From Neobacillus mesonae (GTDB lineage Bacteria > Bacillota > Bacilli > Paenibacillales > Paenibacillaceae), in assembly GCA_023715865.1 (NCBI GenBank), contig JAMBOW010000008.1:1-64000 (forward strand): 64,000 nt of DNA, given 5' to 3'. The notes below the pieces were generated by a model that was not told the DNA's origin, did not search any database, and saw nothing but the letters and a program-made list of their open reading frames with translations. Every line of letters starts with the position of its first letter. Within the stretch, counting starts at the first letter, position 1. A program made the position numbers and the translations under genes. Below, piece by piece: positions 16,699 to 26,076 of this stretch.

Positions 16699-17859
16699 TT
16701 ACTCCTTTCCCTTTTCCACGTTTGTCGGGATATGAATCACAATCTTGGTGCCTTGATTTTCTCCTGATTCAATTTCCATCCGGCCTTCGAGCAGTTCTAC
16801 CCTTTCACGCATACCGATCAAACCAAAGTGAGAATGATCCTTGCTCTTCTGTTCCAGGAGTTCGGGCTTAAATCCAAGTCCGTTATCCTGTACTACAATC
16901 TTAACGAGCTGTGCCTGAAAAGTGATTTCGACAACCACGTAGGTTGGGTATGCATGCTTGGCTGCATTCGACAAGCCTTCTTGCACTAAACGATATACGG
17001 CAGCTTCCATAGCCGAAGACAAACGATGTTCCTTCCCTCTTGTTTCAAATAGCGCGCGGATTTTCGTTTTTTCTTCAAAATCCTGCACGTATTTTCGAAG
17101 CGTGGGAATTAAGCCCAGGTCATCCAGTGCCATTGGACGCAAGTTGAAGATCACTTTGCGCATTTCTCCAAGGCTTGAACGAACTTGTTTCTTCAAGTCT
17201 ACTATTTCGGCCTGTACCATCTTAAAATCCTGCTTAACCAGCATTCTTTCTACAATTTCCGTCCTAAGCACTAAGTTTGCAAGCATTTGTGCAGGGCCGT
17301 CATGAATCTCCCGGGCGATTCTTTTACGTTCTTCCTCCTGGGCCAGTATAATCTTCAGCCCAATCATTTGTCGATTCTTGGCAGACTCAATAATCCGGGT
17401 CACTTGGCCCAATTCACCTGACAAATACTCCATTACCACATTCATCTGGGAACCGATGGTTTCCGCTCTTTCCACAGATTCCTCAATGCTTCTCGCACGC
17501 TTCTGCAAATCGTCGCGGCGAGCCTTCAGATACATTTCCTTCTCTCTGTAAATCATCAAATCCAGCTGAAGCTGTGTCGCTTTTTCATAAGCCTGTTTGA
17601 TGTCATGCTCGGAAAAGCGGACGAAATCGCGGCTGACTTCCGTCAGCCGGATTCGGGACCGGCGGAAATTGAGTTCAAGCTGATCGACCTTCTCGATCGT
17701 TTCCGCCGTCTCTTTCAGGATCGATTGAATCTCCTGATTGAGCGATTTCAGCTCTGTTCGAGCCGAGTCCATTATTTCAAAAATTTGATATTTACTACTT
17801 TCCATGACCTGCATGGCGTTTTTTATGACACGGTCAATAGCATCAGCTTGAAAGTCCAC
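16699..17859 (-). CDS. degS: Sensor histidine kinase DegS
   Basis: About 386-residue cytoplasmic histidine kinase, partner of DegU. It has an N-terminal coiled-coil sensor region (1-180, LTEVSRDFVRFSEHDIKQAYE), a HisKA_3 dimerisation segment with the phosphoacceptor His in EERKRIAREIHDGPAQMLAN, the RPMALDDLGLIPTLRKYVQD block, and an HATPase with LVQEGLSNAAKHA, DNGLGF and GLIGMRERVELLEG. No membrane segments are seen, as expected. I chose GTG 17859 because it gives the B. subtilis length and lies behind GGAG and an extended -10 promoter. A longer ATG frame (17946) overlaps the upstream gene by 40 nt and adds residues unlike DegS. Confidence 0.93.
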   Translation of the reverse strand: MDFQADAIDRVIKNAMQVMESSKYQIFEIMDSARTELKSLNQEIQSILKETAETIEKVDQLELNFRRSRIRLTEVSRDFVRFSEHDIKQAYEKATQLQLDLMIYREKEMYLKARRDDLQKRARSIEESVERAETIGSQMNVVMEYLSGELGQVTRIIESAKNRQMIGLKIILAQEEERKRIAREIHDGPAQMLANLVLRTEIVERMLVKQDFKMVQAEIVDLKKQVRSSLGEMRKVIFNLRPMALDDLGLIPTLRKYVQDFEEKTKIRALFETRGKEHRLSSAMEAAVYRLVQEGLSNAAKHAYPTYVVVEITFQAQLVKIVVQDNGLGFKPELLEQKSKDHSHFGLIGMRERVELLEGRMEIESGENQGTKIVIHIPTNVEKGKE

Positions 17860-17895
17860 AAATTTTCGACTCCATTCCTTACGTTTCCAGGATAT

Positions 17896-17904
17896 ATCAT
17901 ACCA
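17896..17904 (-). promoter_or_regulatory. Putative extended -10 promoter of degSU
   Basis: Minus-strand TGGTATGAT fits the extended -10 pattern TGnTATAAT with one mismatch. It overlaps the last codons of the phosphodiester glycosidase gene. A start about 7 nt downstream would leave a ~30-nt leader before GTG 17859. No good -35 is present, as is usual for this class. Confidence 0.45.
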
Positions 17905-17906
17905 TA

Positions 17907-20615
17907 TCACGAGTCGATAGTGACGGTCTTCGTTTTCTGTTCCCATTTTACGGTAAGACCTAATTGTTCAGAAACGAGTCTGAGAGGGACCAAAGTCCTA
18001 CCACCGGAAATATACGGAGCCACACTTGCGCTTTGGCGCTGCCCGTTTAGGATAAACTCTTTTTGATTTACTGTGAGATCGATCAATTTACCGCCTCGGA
18101 GAATCGTCACCCGCTGGTTCTTGCTGTCCCAGGTTGCTCTTCCTCCGAATACATCCAGCACATGCTTGATAGGCACATAGGTTGTGTTGTTCTTCAGAAC
18201 AGGCGCTGCATCAATCGTCTTCTTCATTCCATTAAAGGTCATGGATTTCTGTCCAAGGACAAACTTGGCCGTCCCGGTCGGAAGTCCTGCTTCGCTGGAC
18301 AGGGCAGGCATCGTAAATGCGATATTATCAAAAGCTACCGTTCCTGTCATTGCACGCTCATCTTGTCCTTCTTCAAGGTTCACAACATAAACCCGTTTCA
18401 GCTTCGCCGGATAAGCGATACCTGAACCGCTTAAGTCGACATTGATGGTCTTCCAGCCCGACCAATTAATGTTGCGTGCAAGATCAATGTATACTGTTTT
18501 GCCATTGGCATCAAGCACTTCTGCCCGCAGCCAGTTGAGGCTGTGATCGCCGAGCACGTCCATGGACAGCGCCGTTGCCGCTGATTCGATTTGTTTGCCG
18601 GATGTACCATTAAGCTGTGCATAAGCATACATTTTACCACTTCCGCCGGTCATATCATAGCTTAACTGCAGCACTTTGGAGCCTGATTTTTCTCCAGTTC
18701 CGTTAACAACGCCTGCGGTTCCTATTACACCGGTTGCATTCGTAGTAAAGCTGATTGGATAGCTTACATTTTCAAAGTTTTCCCACATGCTTTGTCCGGC
18801 AGTCGACAAGACCACAACTGTGCTGAAGCCGTCATAACGACCAATGGCATAGCCGACAGTTGTTCCGGAATTGACGGAGGATACCGTGAGCGTATCACCG
18901 GATACACTTCCTTTAAATCCAACAAACTCCCATGTTAACGTATCAGCACTGAGCGATACCGCTTGTCCATCCTTTGTCGTTGCCGTAACCGGTATAGCAA
19001 CAGAAGTCCCCTTCTGAAGCGAGCCTGTACCGGATCCAGCTTTAAGTGACTTCAGGTTGCTTGCGCCCACAACAGTCACCTGCATTTTCGCACTCGCTGA
19101 GCCGCTCACTGCAGTCAAGGTCGCCGTGCCGCTGCCTGTCGCTTTGATTTTGCCGCCGCTGGTACTGATCACATTGCCGTTGCTCGATTTCCAAGTGACG
19201 GACGCTCCACTCATGTCATATGGATTGTAATAGTTGTCGTATCCTTTAAGACTGTAGGAGCCCTCTTGTCCAACAAGCAGCGAAGACCTTCCGCTGATCG
19301 TCAGCCCTTTCAGCTGACCTGCCGGTGCGAGTGAATAGACTCCAAGCCCGTTAACAATAGCCCGCTGCTCAGTACCGTATTCCGTGTTGAAAGCAAGGCC
19401 GGTGCTTGTCTCCCCGAGCTTTCTCGTAATCATCGTGGTTGATCCGCCGCCGTCCAGGTTCATTCCTTTCCATACGCCGATGCTTACCATAAACTTCTGG
19501 AGCTCAGACAGCGACATTCCTGCACTTGAGCCGTTATCTTGAACTGCAATCAAGTATACATATCTGCCGTCCTGTGAGTACCCGACTGCTGTACGCGCCC
19601 GATAGCCCCCAATACTCGATACATCTCTCGAGAAGGAAGCTGCTTTACCGCTGCTCACCAAGATCGTATGCCCGCCAATCATCATCTGCAGATTGTTTGG
19701 ATTTACAGTCTGTCCTGTCGTCTTGGCCTTCAGCTTATAATCTGCATTAACCGATTGTCCGACTGCCAGATTCGTATTCACCCAATCTGCAGCAGTACCA
19801 TGCGCACGCAAAATATATCCATCCTCCGGAATGGAAGTATTCAGTGGCGATTTAACTGAAATTTCTTTAATAACTCCATTTTGTACAAGTACTTCGGTAG
19901 CTGCGGCCGTTGCTGAGTCATTCGGACGTTTAGGAGAAGTCCAGGCAGATGTATAAATATACATCGAGTTTGCATGGCTGTATTTTACCGTACCCGACTC
20001 CAGTGTGTAATCTTCCTTGTTCATTCCGCGCAAAGTAAATGTAGCTCCGTTAGAAGCTTTAACCGAGCCCTCAAAGCTGTATTCATCGATCATCGGCTTG
20101 CCGTCTTTCGTCACCGTCAGAGCCTGCATGCCCGTCAGCTCGGAAGGAGTAGACATCAGCACACCGTCTGCGATTTGTCCTCCGATTGGCGCCAGCTCTC
20201 CGCTGACATTAAAATAATCTCCATTGACGCCGGCTACAGCGCCTGTTTCCTTCACCATTCCTCCAGTGCTTTGTTTACTGTTGAACTTGCCTTCTTTCCC
20301 TGTCATCACATCCAATTTTACATTCGGATTGGTCAAATCCACTTGAATAACGTTTGCCAAAATATTGGCATTAGATCCTGAGCGAGTCGTTGTATACCGA
20401 TAATTGATCATCTTGGCGCCTGCCGTGATCATCTCTTCTGAAATTTTAGTCGTGCTTGCCGCCATCGCTACGCTGGAAATCTGAAAGGTATCCTGCAGAA
20501 TTTGCCCCGTACCCAGTACAGGAGTAACCCACAGTACCCCCGCGATCGTAACAATCATCCACTTCTTGCTATTCCCTACCGACTGCTTCCCCGTTTGCTT
20601 CCTCTCTCTGCTCAT
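17907..20615 (-). CDS. Secreted phosphodiester glycosidase (NAGPA domain) with Ig-like and stalk domains
   Basis: 902-residue exported protein. A basic start and hydrophobic segment (KKWMIVTIAGVLWVTPVLG) form a signal peptide. Residues ~75-430 are a NAGPA/phosphodiester glycosidase domain with GVNGDYFN, GGYRARTAVGYSQDGRYVYL and GMNLDGGGSTTMI. A bacterial Ig-like (Big_2) domain follows (~435-515, SGTATLTAVSGSASAKM). The C-terminus (~790-902) is a copper-amine-oxidase-N stalk domain (NNTTYVPIKHVLDVFGGRATW, GGRTLVPLRLVSEQLG). Relatives hydrolyse sugar-1-phosphodiester bonds or act in exopolysaccharide metabolism; a wall polymer substrate is plausible here but is inference. ATG 20615 follows GAGAGG. 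Its leader contains a long stem-loop. Confidence 0.88.
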   Translation of the reverse strand: MSRERKQTGKQSVGNSKKWMIVTIAGVLWVTPVLGTGQILQDTFQISSVAMAASTTKISEEMITAGAKMINYRYTTTRSGSNANILANVIQVDLTNPNVKLDVMTGKEGKFNSKQSTGGMVKETGAVAGVNGDYFNVSGELAPIGGQIADGVLMSTPSELTGMQALTVTKDGKPMIDEYSFEGSVKASNGATFTLRGMNKEDYTLESGTVKYSHANSMYIYTSAWTSPKRPNDSATAAATEVLVQNGVIKEISVKSPLNTSIPEDGYILRAHGTAADWVNTNLAVGQSVNADYKLKAKTTGQTVNPNNLQMMIGGHTILVSSGKAASFSRDVSSIGGYRARTAVGYSQDGRYVYLIAVQDNGSSAGMSLSELQKFMVSIGVWKGMNLDGGGSTTMITRKLGETSTGLAFNTEYGTEQRAIVNGLGVYSLAPAGQLKGLTISGRSSLLVGQEGSYSLKGYDNYYNPYDMSGASVTWKSSNGNVISTSGGKIKATGSGTATLTAVSGSASAKMQVTVVGASNLKSLKAGSGTGSLQKGTSVAIPVTATTKDGQAVSLSADTLTWEFVGFKGSVSGDTLTVSSVNSGTTVGYAIGRYDGFSTVVVLSTAGQSMWENFENVSYPISFTTNATGVIGTAGVVNGTGEKSGSKVLQLSYDMTGGSGKMYAYAQLNGTSGKQIESAATALSMDVLGDHSLNWLRAEVLDANGKTVYIDLARNINWSGWKTINVDLSGSGIAYPAKLKRVYVVNLEEGQDERAMTGTVAFDNIAFTMPALSSEAGLPTGTAKFVLGQKSMTFNGMKKTIDAAPVLKNNTTYVPIKHVLDVFGGRATWDSKNQRVTILRGGKLIDLTVNQKEFILNGQRQSASVAPYISGGRTLVPLRLVSEQLGLTVKWEQKTKTVTIDS

Positions 20616-20657
20616 AAAAAAAGCGCCTCTCCCATCTTATGTGCAATCTATTATGAA

Positions 20658-20702
20658 TTCAGCCCCGTCAGATTCTCTGTAATAGAGACCTGCGGAGCTG
20701 AA
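20658..20702 (-). other. Long stem-loop in the glycosidase gene leader
   Basis: Minus-strand arms TTCAGCTCCG (20693-20702) and CGGGGCTGAA (20658-20667), with inner pairs CAG/CTG and TCTCT/AGAGA, make one nearly continuous 45-nt hairpin. It lies about 40 nt upstream of the ATG at 20615. No U run follows, so it is not an obvious terminator. It could protect the mRNA end or act as a regulatory leader. Confidence 0.5.
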
Positions 20703-20767
20703 GACACTAATATCCTCTAATTAATAGACTGCTAAAAATGGAAAAAGTTACGCTCATTTTCAAAGTT

Positions 20768-23700
20768 TCATTGTATATTTAACATTCTTGTAATCATTAC
20801 AGCCGCCTGTGCTCTTGTCGCCTGGCCTCCCGGCTTAAACGTGTTCTGCGTCATCCCCTGAATGATGCCCTGCTGCACAGCTTCAGCTACAATGTTAGGC
20901 GCTTGGATATAAGCACGATCCTTAAACTTACGGAGTATGCTGTCCGGCGTTCCGTTTAGAGCTGCTTCATGACCGTTGTAATGCAGAGCACGAACCATCA
21001 TGATGGCCATTTGTTCCCGAGTAATCAGCTGATTCGGCTTAAATGTGCCATCCTGATGGCCAGTAATGATTCCCGCTTTGGTTGCTGCCCCGATATAAGC
21101 GCCGGAATTGGTGTACGGCACATCGCCAAACCGCTGTGCACTTTCCCAGTTGCCTTCAAGACCCAGCCCTCTCGCGATCATTCCTGCAAACTCAGCCCGG
21201 GTAATCGGTGTATCCGGTGCATAATAACTGCCTGATGTGTTATCAATCACCCACTTAGCAGCTAATCTTTCAATGGATTCTTTAGCCCAGTGACCATAAA
21301 GATCCATGTATGAAACCGGATGATTCGCTGCCACAAGCGGGGTACCGCCATTCGTGTCTGCCTTAACGATAAGAGCATCCGTCGTTTTTGCCACTTGGAA
21401 TGGTACAGGAGCTAACCTCTGAAGAGTATTATCCACCTTCACTAGTCCGAGCGTGTTGCTGCTAACACTGCTGCCAAGTCTCAGATGCAGCTGTCCTTGG
21501 TGCGCGAACTCTGTTTTTAGAGTCGTACCGTTAGATACATACGCACTCAGATCCATAACGCTGGACAACTTCGAAGCCGATCCCTGAGAAAGCAGCGAAT
21601 CTATCATTATTGAAGATGTGGCTGGTACGGCTTCCAACTGAATATAAAGCGTCGCTCCAGGCAGATCAATATTCACTTGGCCTGCGATAGCATTCAAGTC
21701 AAGTTTGCTCAAAGGAATGGTATATAGCATATTCCCGTATCTTACACCAATGGCGGCTTCTGCATTTTGGCGTTTCGCTTCATTTAATGTCTGCATGCTG
21801 AAACCTACCACCGCTGCAGCTTCTGTATCCGGCACTTCCATAATGATGGTGTCGGATGAACCGGCAGAATTAGCATACGCAAAAGCTTGCTTTAATAAAT
21901 CTGCACTTGGTGTGTAAGTGCCTACGGTTCGGTTATATTTAGACACTGCTGACGATTTGGTTGCTGCACTGCTGCTTATCACATAAGCCGTCTGATTAAA
22001 CAGAGACGAGTTGATCAAAGACAGGCCAGCAGGCATACCGGATGTCCCGCTACCGCTAGTACTGCCATTGGTAATGTTCTGCAGCGCAAAAGGTCCGAAG
22101 CCTGCAACGACCTCCCCTTTTGCCGTTCTCAGCGGTACTGTTCCCGGAGAATACGTGATTGTCACGGTCTGACCCGCGAGTACTGCTGGAGAAAGAGTTA
22201 CCGTCAACGTTTGATTTTGTACAGCAGCCGAGGTTGCTTGTACCGCTTGTCCCCCTGCCACAACAGTGAACTGAGATGGAGTCAATGCGCTGTTTGTCTG
22301 CATCGGCTCTGCCATGGTCAAGGTTACGGTCTGCCCGTTCACAGAAGCCTGCTTCACACTTCCGCTTCCGTATACAGTAACGGGAATCATATCGAGATAT
22401 CCCGCTGGATTGCTGTTTAAGTCTGTCAGCCGCTTCACTCCAGGAATATAAGACAAGGTTACATCCTGATTGACTACAAGGGAGTTGGCAAGCGTCAGTT
22501 CGACCGTATCCTCGTTTACTTCCACTTCGTTTACATACAGCGGACTGCGGTTAACGAGTACGGAAAATTGGCTTTTTAACGGCAAGTTATCTGTACGCAG
22601 CGCTTCATTGTACTGAATGTACAGTTTATTGCCTCCTGCCCAAGTCTCTACAAACTGAGGCGGCTTTGTGTCATAGCTGTTTCGGACAAAAAAGTCTGTA
22701 AACCCGCCAAGCGCCTGATCTCTGTAATCTTTTAACGGATCATTGCCTGGTGTATAGGTAACCCGAATGACTTCTCCGTCCGTAACTGCCCGATTTAAAG
22801 TAAGCGTCACAGCAGAACCGCTGCTGATTGTAATGCTGCTTACTCCAATACTGCTGCCATTCGCAGTTACACGAAATTGATCTCTTGCTGAAGAAGAGGT
22901 GACCTTCACACTCTCGGTAAAATAAAGATACAGCGTATTTCCGTATACGGACCCTTCTCTTGGTTTAGAAAGTACGGAATCGAGATTATTGATAATCTCT
23001 CGACCCGAGAAGGACGCTGCCGAATTACCGGATAGATCCTGAACCGGCCTTACCCCTGGAGTATAAGATAAACGTACCACTTGCCCTACAGCTACTCCGG
23101 TATCCAGCATGACATACACGCTGTCACCTGAAATGCTCACATCACTAATCCCCCGGTTCTCTCCGTTAACCGTTACAGCATAGCTGGAGGTCAGAGGCTT
23201 AACCGCAGTGCTGAGCGCTTCATTATACGTTAAGCGAATCAGTGTATTGGTGTACATTTTTGATGATTGCAGGACAGGTGCTGTCGTATCCCTGGTATAG
23301 GTTTTAAAGCTCCACGACCGGCTTCCTGTCAGCCCAGTAAATGTATTCCCTGCCGCATCCTTAAACACCCCTGCAGGAATATCGACCTGGTAGGTTGTAC
23401 CATATTCCAGCTGTCCAACCGGCGTAATGATCAGCTGCCGTTTGTTCGAGGTATTAATTACTGTATCAGAGGCAACGACCGTACCTCCTGCTTTGCGCAG
23501 TGTTGCTATGCCGGTATAGCTCGGATCAAGCTCCTTACTGAATGTAAGCGTAAGCGGCTGATCAACAGGCGCACTCATGTTTCCATCATTAGGTGATAAG
23601 GATGACACTGTAAGAGCCGTCGTATCGGTTGATACAGTGAAGCCCCAGCTTCCTTGAGATATCGCTTGGTTTTTATTTTGCTGTGCATCCCAAAATGCCC

Positions 23701-24457
23701 CTGCAGGCACGACGACATCATATGCCGTATTGTTTGCTAGAGCCGCAGAAGGCGTAATAGTGATGGTGTTCGTTCCTCCCCCGCTGACTCTAGATGATGT
23801 TACAGAAATCGAATCGACCAATTCATTATCAGAACGTTTATAGATCTCAATATTGCCTGCTGCCGGATACATGTCCTTTGCAAACTTTAATGTAAGTGTT
23901 GCAGACGGGAGTACTCGAGTCGCGTTGTGGGCTGGAACTTTTTCGACGATGGAGACATCCCCCATCCCCTCTGTCCAAAACCGCCATTTACCCGCATCCT
24001 GAATCCCGGCAAAAGGTGCATTATCCTGCTCCTTCATAAACGTACCCGGTTCAATCAGAACATAGTAGCCTCCGCTTTGCAGCTCTGCAGTTCCCATGTC
24101 AAAAGTAATGTATGTACCGTATTCATCGGGCGAAACCTCGTTTCCACCCTTCTGATCATAAATCTTCACTTCATTATCCAGATTAAAAGCCTTAATTACT
24201 GCATTGTTGGATAAGCTCTGAAGCTTAATACTGCCTGACTGTCCTTTCTTAACGGGCTGAGACAATTCCATACTGAGGCTTGGCTTCTTGGCCACCTCTA
24301 CTTGCCCAGCGTGAGGGCTCAGCTCCAGTACATCTTCAATCTGAACGGATGCCGCTGTCTGCCCAGCTGCCTCTGCGTAATTTGTATGCAGTCCGGAGGT
24401 AAAAACAACCTGAAAGCATAATGCAACAGCCAGCAGCCATGATATTTTCCTTCTCAT
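20768..24457 (-). CDS. Large SLH-domain surface protein with Big_5/SwmB-type repeats
   Basis: 1229-residue exported protein. The signal peptide ends near NYAEAA. Residues ~165-390 contain two Big_5/SbsA-type Ig modules (LTLKFAKDMYPAAGNIEIYK, LTLTFSKELDPSYTG). Residues ~392-800 contain about four SwmB-like repeats, each ending in a VxLSYTPGxxPxxDxxG signature (VRLSYTPGVRPVQDLSGN, IRVTYTPGNDPLKDY, VTLSYIPGVKRLTDLNSN, VTITYSPGTVPLRT). Three SLH domains close the protein (~1050-1229: YGHWAKESIERLA, TRAEFAGMIARGL, TREQMAIMMVRAL, TRAQAAVMITRML). It is a wall-anchored fibrous surface protein, possibly S-layer associated; any specific function is unknown. The SD (AGGAG) is unusually far, about 15 nt, from the ATG at 24457. 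Confidence 0.9.
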   Translation of the reverse strand: MRRKISWLLAVALCFQVVFTSGLHTNYAEAAGQTAASVQIEDVLELSPHAGQVEVAKKPSLSMELSQPVKKGQSGSIKLQSLSNNAVIKAFNLDNEVKIYDQKGGNEVSPDEYGTYITFDMGTAELQSGGYYVLIEPGTFMKEQDNAPFAGIQDAGKWRFWTEGMGDVSIVEKVPAHNATRVLPSATLTLKFAKDMYPAAGNIEIYKRSDNELVDSISVTSSRVSGGGTNTITITPSAALANNTAYDVVVPAGAFWDAQQNKNQAISQGSWGFTVSTDTTALTVSSLSPNDGNMSAPVDQPLTLTFSKELDPSYTGIATLRKAGGTVVASDTVINTSNKRQLIITPVGQLEYGTTYQVDIPAGVFKDAAGNTFTGLTGSRSWSFKTYTRDTTAPVLQSSKMYTNTLIRLTYNEALSTAVKPLTSSYAVTVNGENRGISDVSISGDSVYVMLDTGVAVGQVVRLSYTPGVRPVQDLSGNSAASFSGREIINNLDSVLSKPREGSVYGNTLYLYFTESVKVTSSSARDQFRVTANGSSIGVSSITISSGSAVTLTLNRAVTDGEVIRVTYTPGNDPLKDYRDQALGGFTDFFVRNSYDTKPPQFVETWAGGNKLYIQYNEALRTDNLPLKSQFSVLVNRSPLYVNEVEVNEDTVELTLANSLVVNQDVTLSYIPGVKRLTDLNSNPAGYLDMIPVTVYGSGSVKQASVNGQTVTLTMAEPMQTNSALTPSQFTVVAGGQAVQATSAAVQNQTLTVTLSPAVLAGQTVTITYSPGTVPLRTAKGEVVAGFGPFALQNITNGSTSGSGTSGMPAGLSLINSSLFNQTAYVISSSAATKSSAVSKYNRTVGTYTPSADLLKQAFAYANSAGSSDTIIMEVPDTEAAAVVGFSMQTLNEAKRQNAEAAIGVRYGNMLYTIPLSKLDLNAIAGQVNIDLPGATLYIQLEAVPATSSIMIDSLLSQGSASKLSSVMDLSAYVSNGTTLKTEFAHQGQLHLRLGSSVSSNTLGLVKVDNTLQRLAPVPFQVAKTTDALIVKADTNGGTPLVAANHPVSYMDLYGHWAKESIERLAAKWVIDNTSGSYYAPDTPITRAEFAGMIARGLGLEGNWESAQRFGDVPYTNSGAYIGAATKAGIITGHQDGTFKPNQLITREQMAIMMVRALHYNGHEAALNGTPDSILRKFKDRAYIQAPNIVAEAVQQGIIQGMTQNTFKPGGQATRAQAAVMITRMLNIQ

Positions 24458-24571
24458 TGTGCAGCACTCACTCTCCTTTCATCATTTCTGAACGTAAAAA
24501 TAAACAGACCTCTTCTTTACATCGGCTATTGGGAAAAATTAGTTTAGTTTTGGACTGGATTGATCCATAAC

Positions 24572-24605
24572 AAAAAGCCCTCGGCGGATTAATCCACCGA
24601 AGGCT
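24572..24605 (-). terminator. Intrinsic terminator after metK
   Basis: Imperfect GC-rich stem around TCGGCGGATTAATCCACCGA, flanked by AGCC/GGCT, with U5 on the minus strand (24572-24576). About 43 nt past the metK stop. Confidence 0.85.
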
Positions 24606-24647
24606 GTATAATAGGCCGCAGTTACTCAATGAGTATACTGCTGTATA

Positions 24648-25850
24648 TTAAATTCCTGCTTGGCTCTTCAAAGCTTCTACTTTGTCTACGCGTTCCCAAG
24701 GAACATCGAGATCCGTACGGCCGAAGTGGCCGTATGCCGCAGTTTGCTTGTAAATCGGGCGACGCAGATCCAGCATGCGGATAATGCCTGCTGGGCGAAG
24801 GTCAAAGTTGTTACGAACCAGTTCAACCAGCTTCTCTTCGCTGATTTTGCCAGTGCCGTATGTATCGACATTGATCGATACCGGGTTCGCAACGCCGATA
24901 GCGTAAGCGAGCTGAATTTCCGCTTTGTCTGCAAGTCCTGCAGCGACTAGATTCTTCGCTACATAACGAGCTGCATAAGCTGCGGAACGGTCGACTTTTG
25001 TAGGATCCTTACCAGAGAATGCACCGCCGCCATGACGAGCATAACCGCCATACGTATCCACGATGATCTTACGTCCTGTAAGACCTGCATCCCCTTGCGG
25101 TCCACCGATAACGAAACGTCCTGTCGGGTTGATAAAGTATTTGGTTTCATCATCAAGTAATTCGGCTGGAACAACCGGAAGAATGACTTTTTCCTTGATA
25201 TCCTTCTGAATTTGCTCAAGGGCCACATCCTCCGCATGCTGTGTAGATACCACGATTGTATCAACACGCACAGGCTTGTCCCCATCGTATTCGATCGTTA
25301 CTTGCGTCTTGCCGTCCGGACGAAGGTAGCTAAGCGTACCATCCTTACGTACCTCGGACAAACGACGTGCGATACGGTGAGACAGGGCAATAGGAAGCGG
25401 CATGAGCTCAGGTGTTTCGTTCGTTGCAAAACCAAACATGAGGCCTTGGTCGCCTGCCCCGATATTTTCCGTTTCCTTCTCCATTTGAGCAGGATCACGA
25501 TTCTCAAGCGCGGCGTTAACGCCTTGCGCAATGTCTTTGGATTGTTCATTAAGAGAGGTCAGTACAGCTGACGTTTGATAGTCAAAGCCGTATTTTGCAC
25601 GAGTATAACCGATTTCTTTAATCGTATTACGCGCAATCGCCGAAATATCGATATAGTCGGCAGTCGAAGTAATTTCACCGATGACAAGCACAAGCCCCGT
25701 TGCTACGGATACTTCACATGCTACACGAGCATTGGGATCTGCAGCCAGAAATGCATCAAGTACGGCGTCGGAAATTTGGTCACAAATTTTATCCGGATGT
25801 CCTTCAGTTACGGACTCAGATGTGAATAGGTGGCGCCCTTTAACAGACAT
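24648..25850 (-). CDS. metK: S-adenosylmethionine synthetase
   Basis: 400-residue MetK; makes S-adenosylmethionine from methionine and ATP, a tetrameric cytosolic enzyme. Family motifs are [20 protein letters not shown] at the N-terminus, the ATP/Mg motif [34 protein letters not shown], and the phosphate-binding loop [22 protein letters not shown] 25850 lies behind AGGAGG at a rather long spacing. The leader (25851-25960) shows a sigma-A-type promoter followed immediately by a terminator hairpin. I do not see the S-box (SAM-I) aptamer that precedes metK in many Bacillales. The gene interrupts the surface-protein region and is flanked by its own terminator. Confidence 0.98.
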   Translation of the reverse strand: MSVKGRHLFTSESVTEGHPDKICDQISDAVLDAFLAADPNARVACEVSVATGLVLVIGEITSTADYIDISAIARNTIKEIGYTRAKYGFDYQTSAVLTSLNEQSKDIAQGVNAALENRDPAQMEKETENIGAGDQGLMFGFATNETPELMPLPIALSHRIARRLSEVRKDGTLSYLRPDGKTQVTIEYDGDKPVRVDTIVVSTQHAEDVALEQIQKDIKEKVILPVVPAELLDDETKYFINPTGRFVIGGPQGDAGLTGRKIIVDTYGGYARHGGGAFSGKDPTKVDRSAAYAARYVAKNLVAAGLADKAEIQLAYAIGVANPVSINVDTYGTGKISEEKLVELVRNNFDLRPAGIIRMLDLRRPIYKQTAAYGHFGRTDLDVPWERVDKVEALKSQAGI

Positions 25851-25910
25851 TATATTCTCAACCTCCTACATTTATGGATAGTATGAATTACGACAATAAT
25901 TATTATCCCA

Positions 25911-25947
25911 AACAAAAAATGAACCTTTTCCCCAGATGGAAAAGGTT
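25911..25947 (-). terminator. Intrinsic terminator in the metK leader
   Basis: Minus-strand stem AACCTTTTCC/GGAAAAGGTT (25938-25947 with 25922-25931, 6-nt loop) followed by CAUUUUUUGUUU. It lies between a sigma-A-type promoter (25967-25995) and the metK start. It is either a leader attenuator for metK or a terminator for the SASP gene upstream. Confidence 0.8.
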
Positions 25948-25966
25948 GCTGTTCATCCTATACGAC

Positions 25967-25995
25967 ATCTTAACGTATTTGTCAATCCGTGTCAA
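25967..25995 (-). promoter_or_regulatory. Putative sigma-A promoter upstream of metK
   Basis: Minus-strand TTGACA (25990-25995, perfect), 17-nt spacer, TAAGAT (25967-25972). A second TTGACA lies 10 nt further in (25980-25985). The predicted start (~25960) is only about 15 nt upstream of the terminator hairpin at 25911-25947. Confidence 0.75.
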
Positions 25996-26076
25996 TGAAT
26001 GAAAGGTGGATTATTCCAGTAGAATAAAGCGGAATTCAATAGGACTGGCTTGCTGCATTCTTCCTCTAACTGCGTA

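Noticed and set aside
25851-26076. S-box (SAM-I) riboswitch expected upstream of metK
   Set aside because: I looked for the conserved aptamer segments on the minus strand and found only a promoter and one terminator hairpin; the leader is too short.
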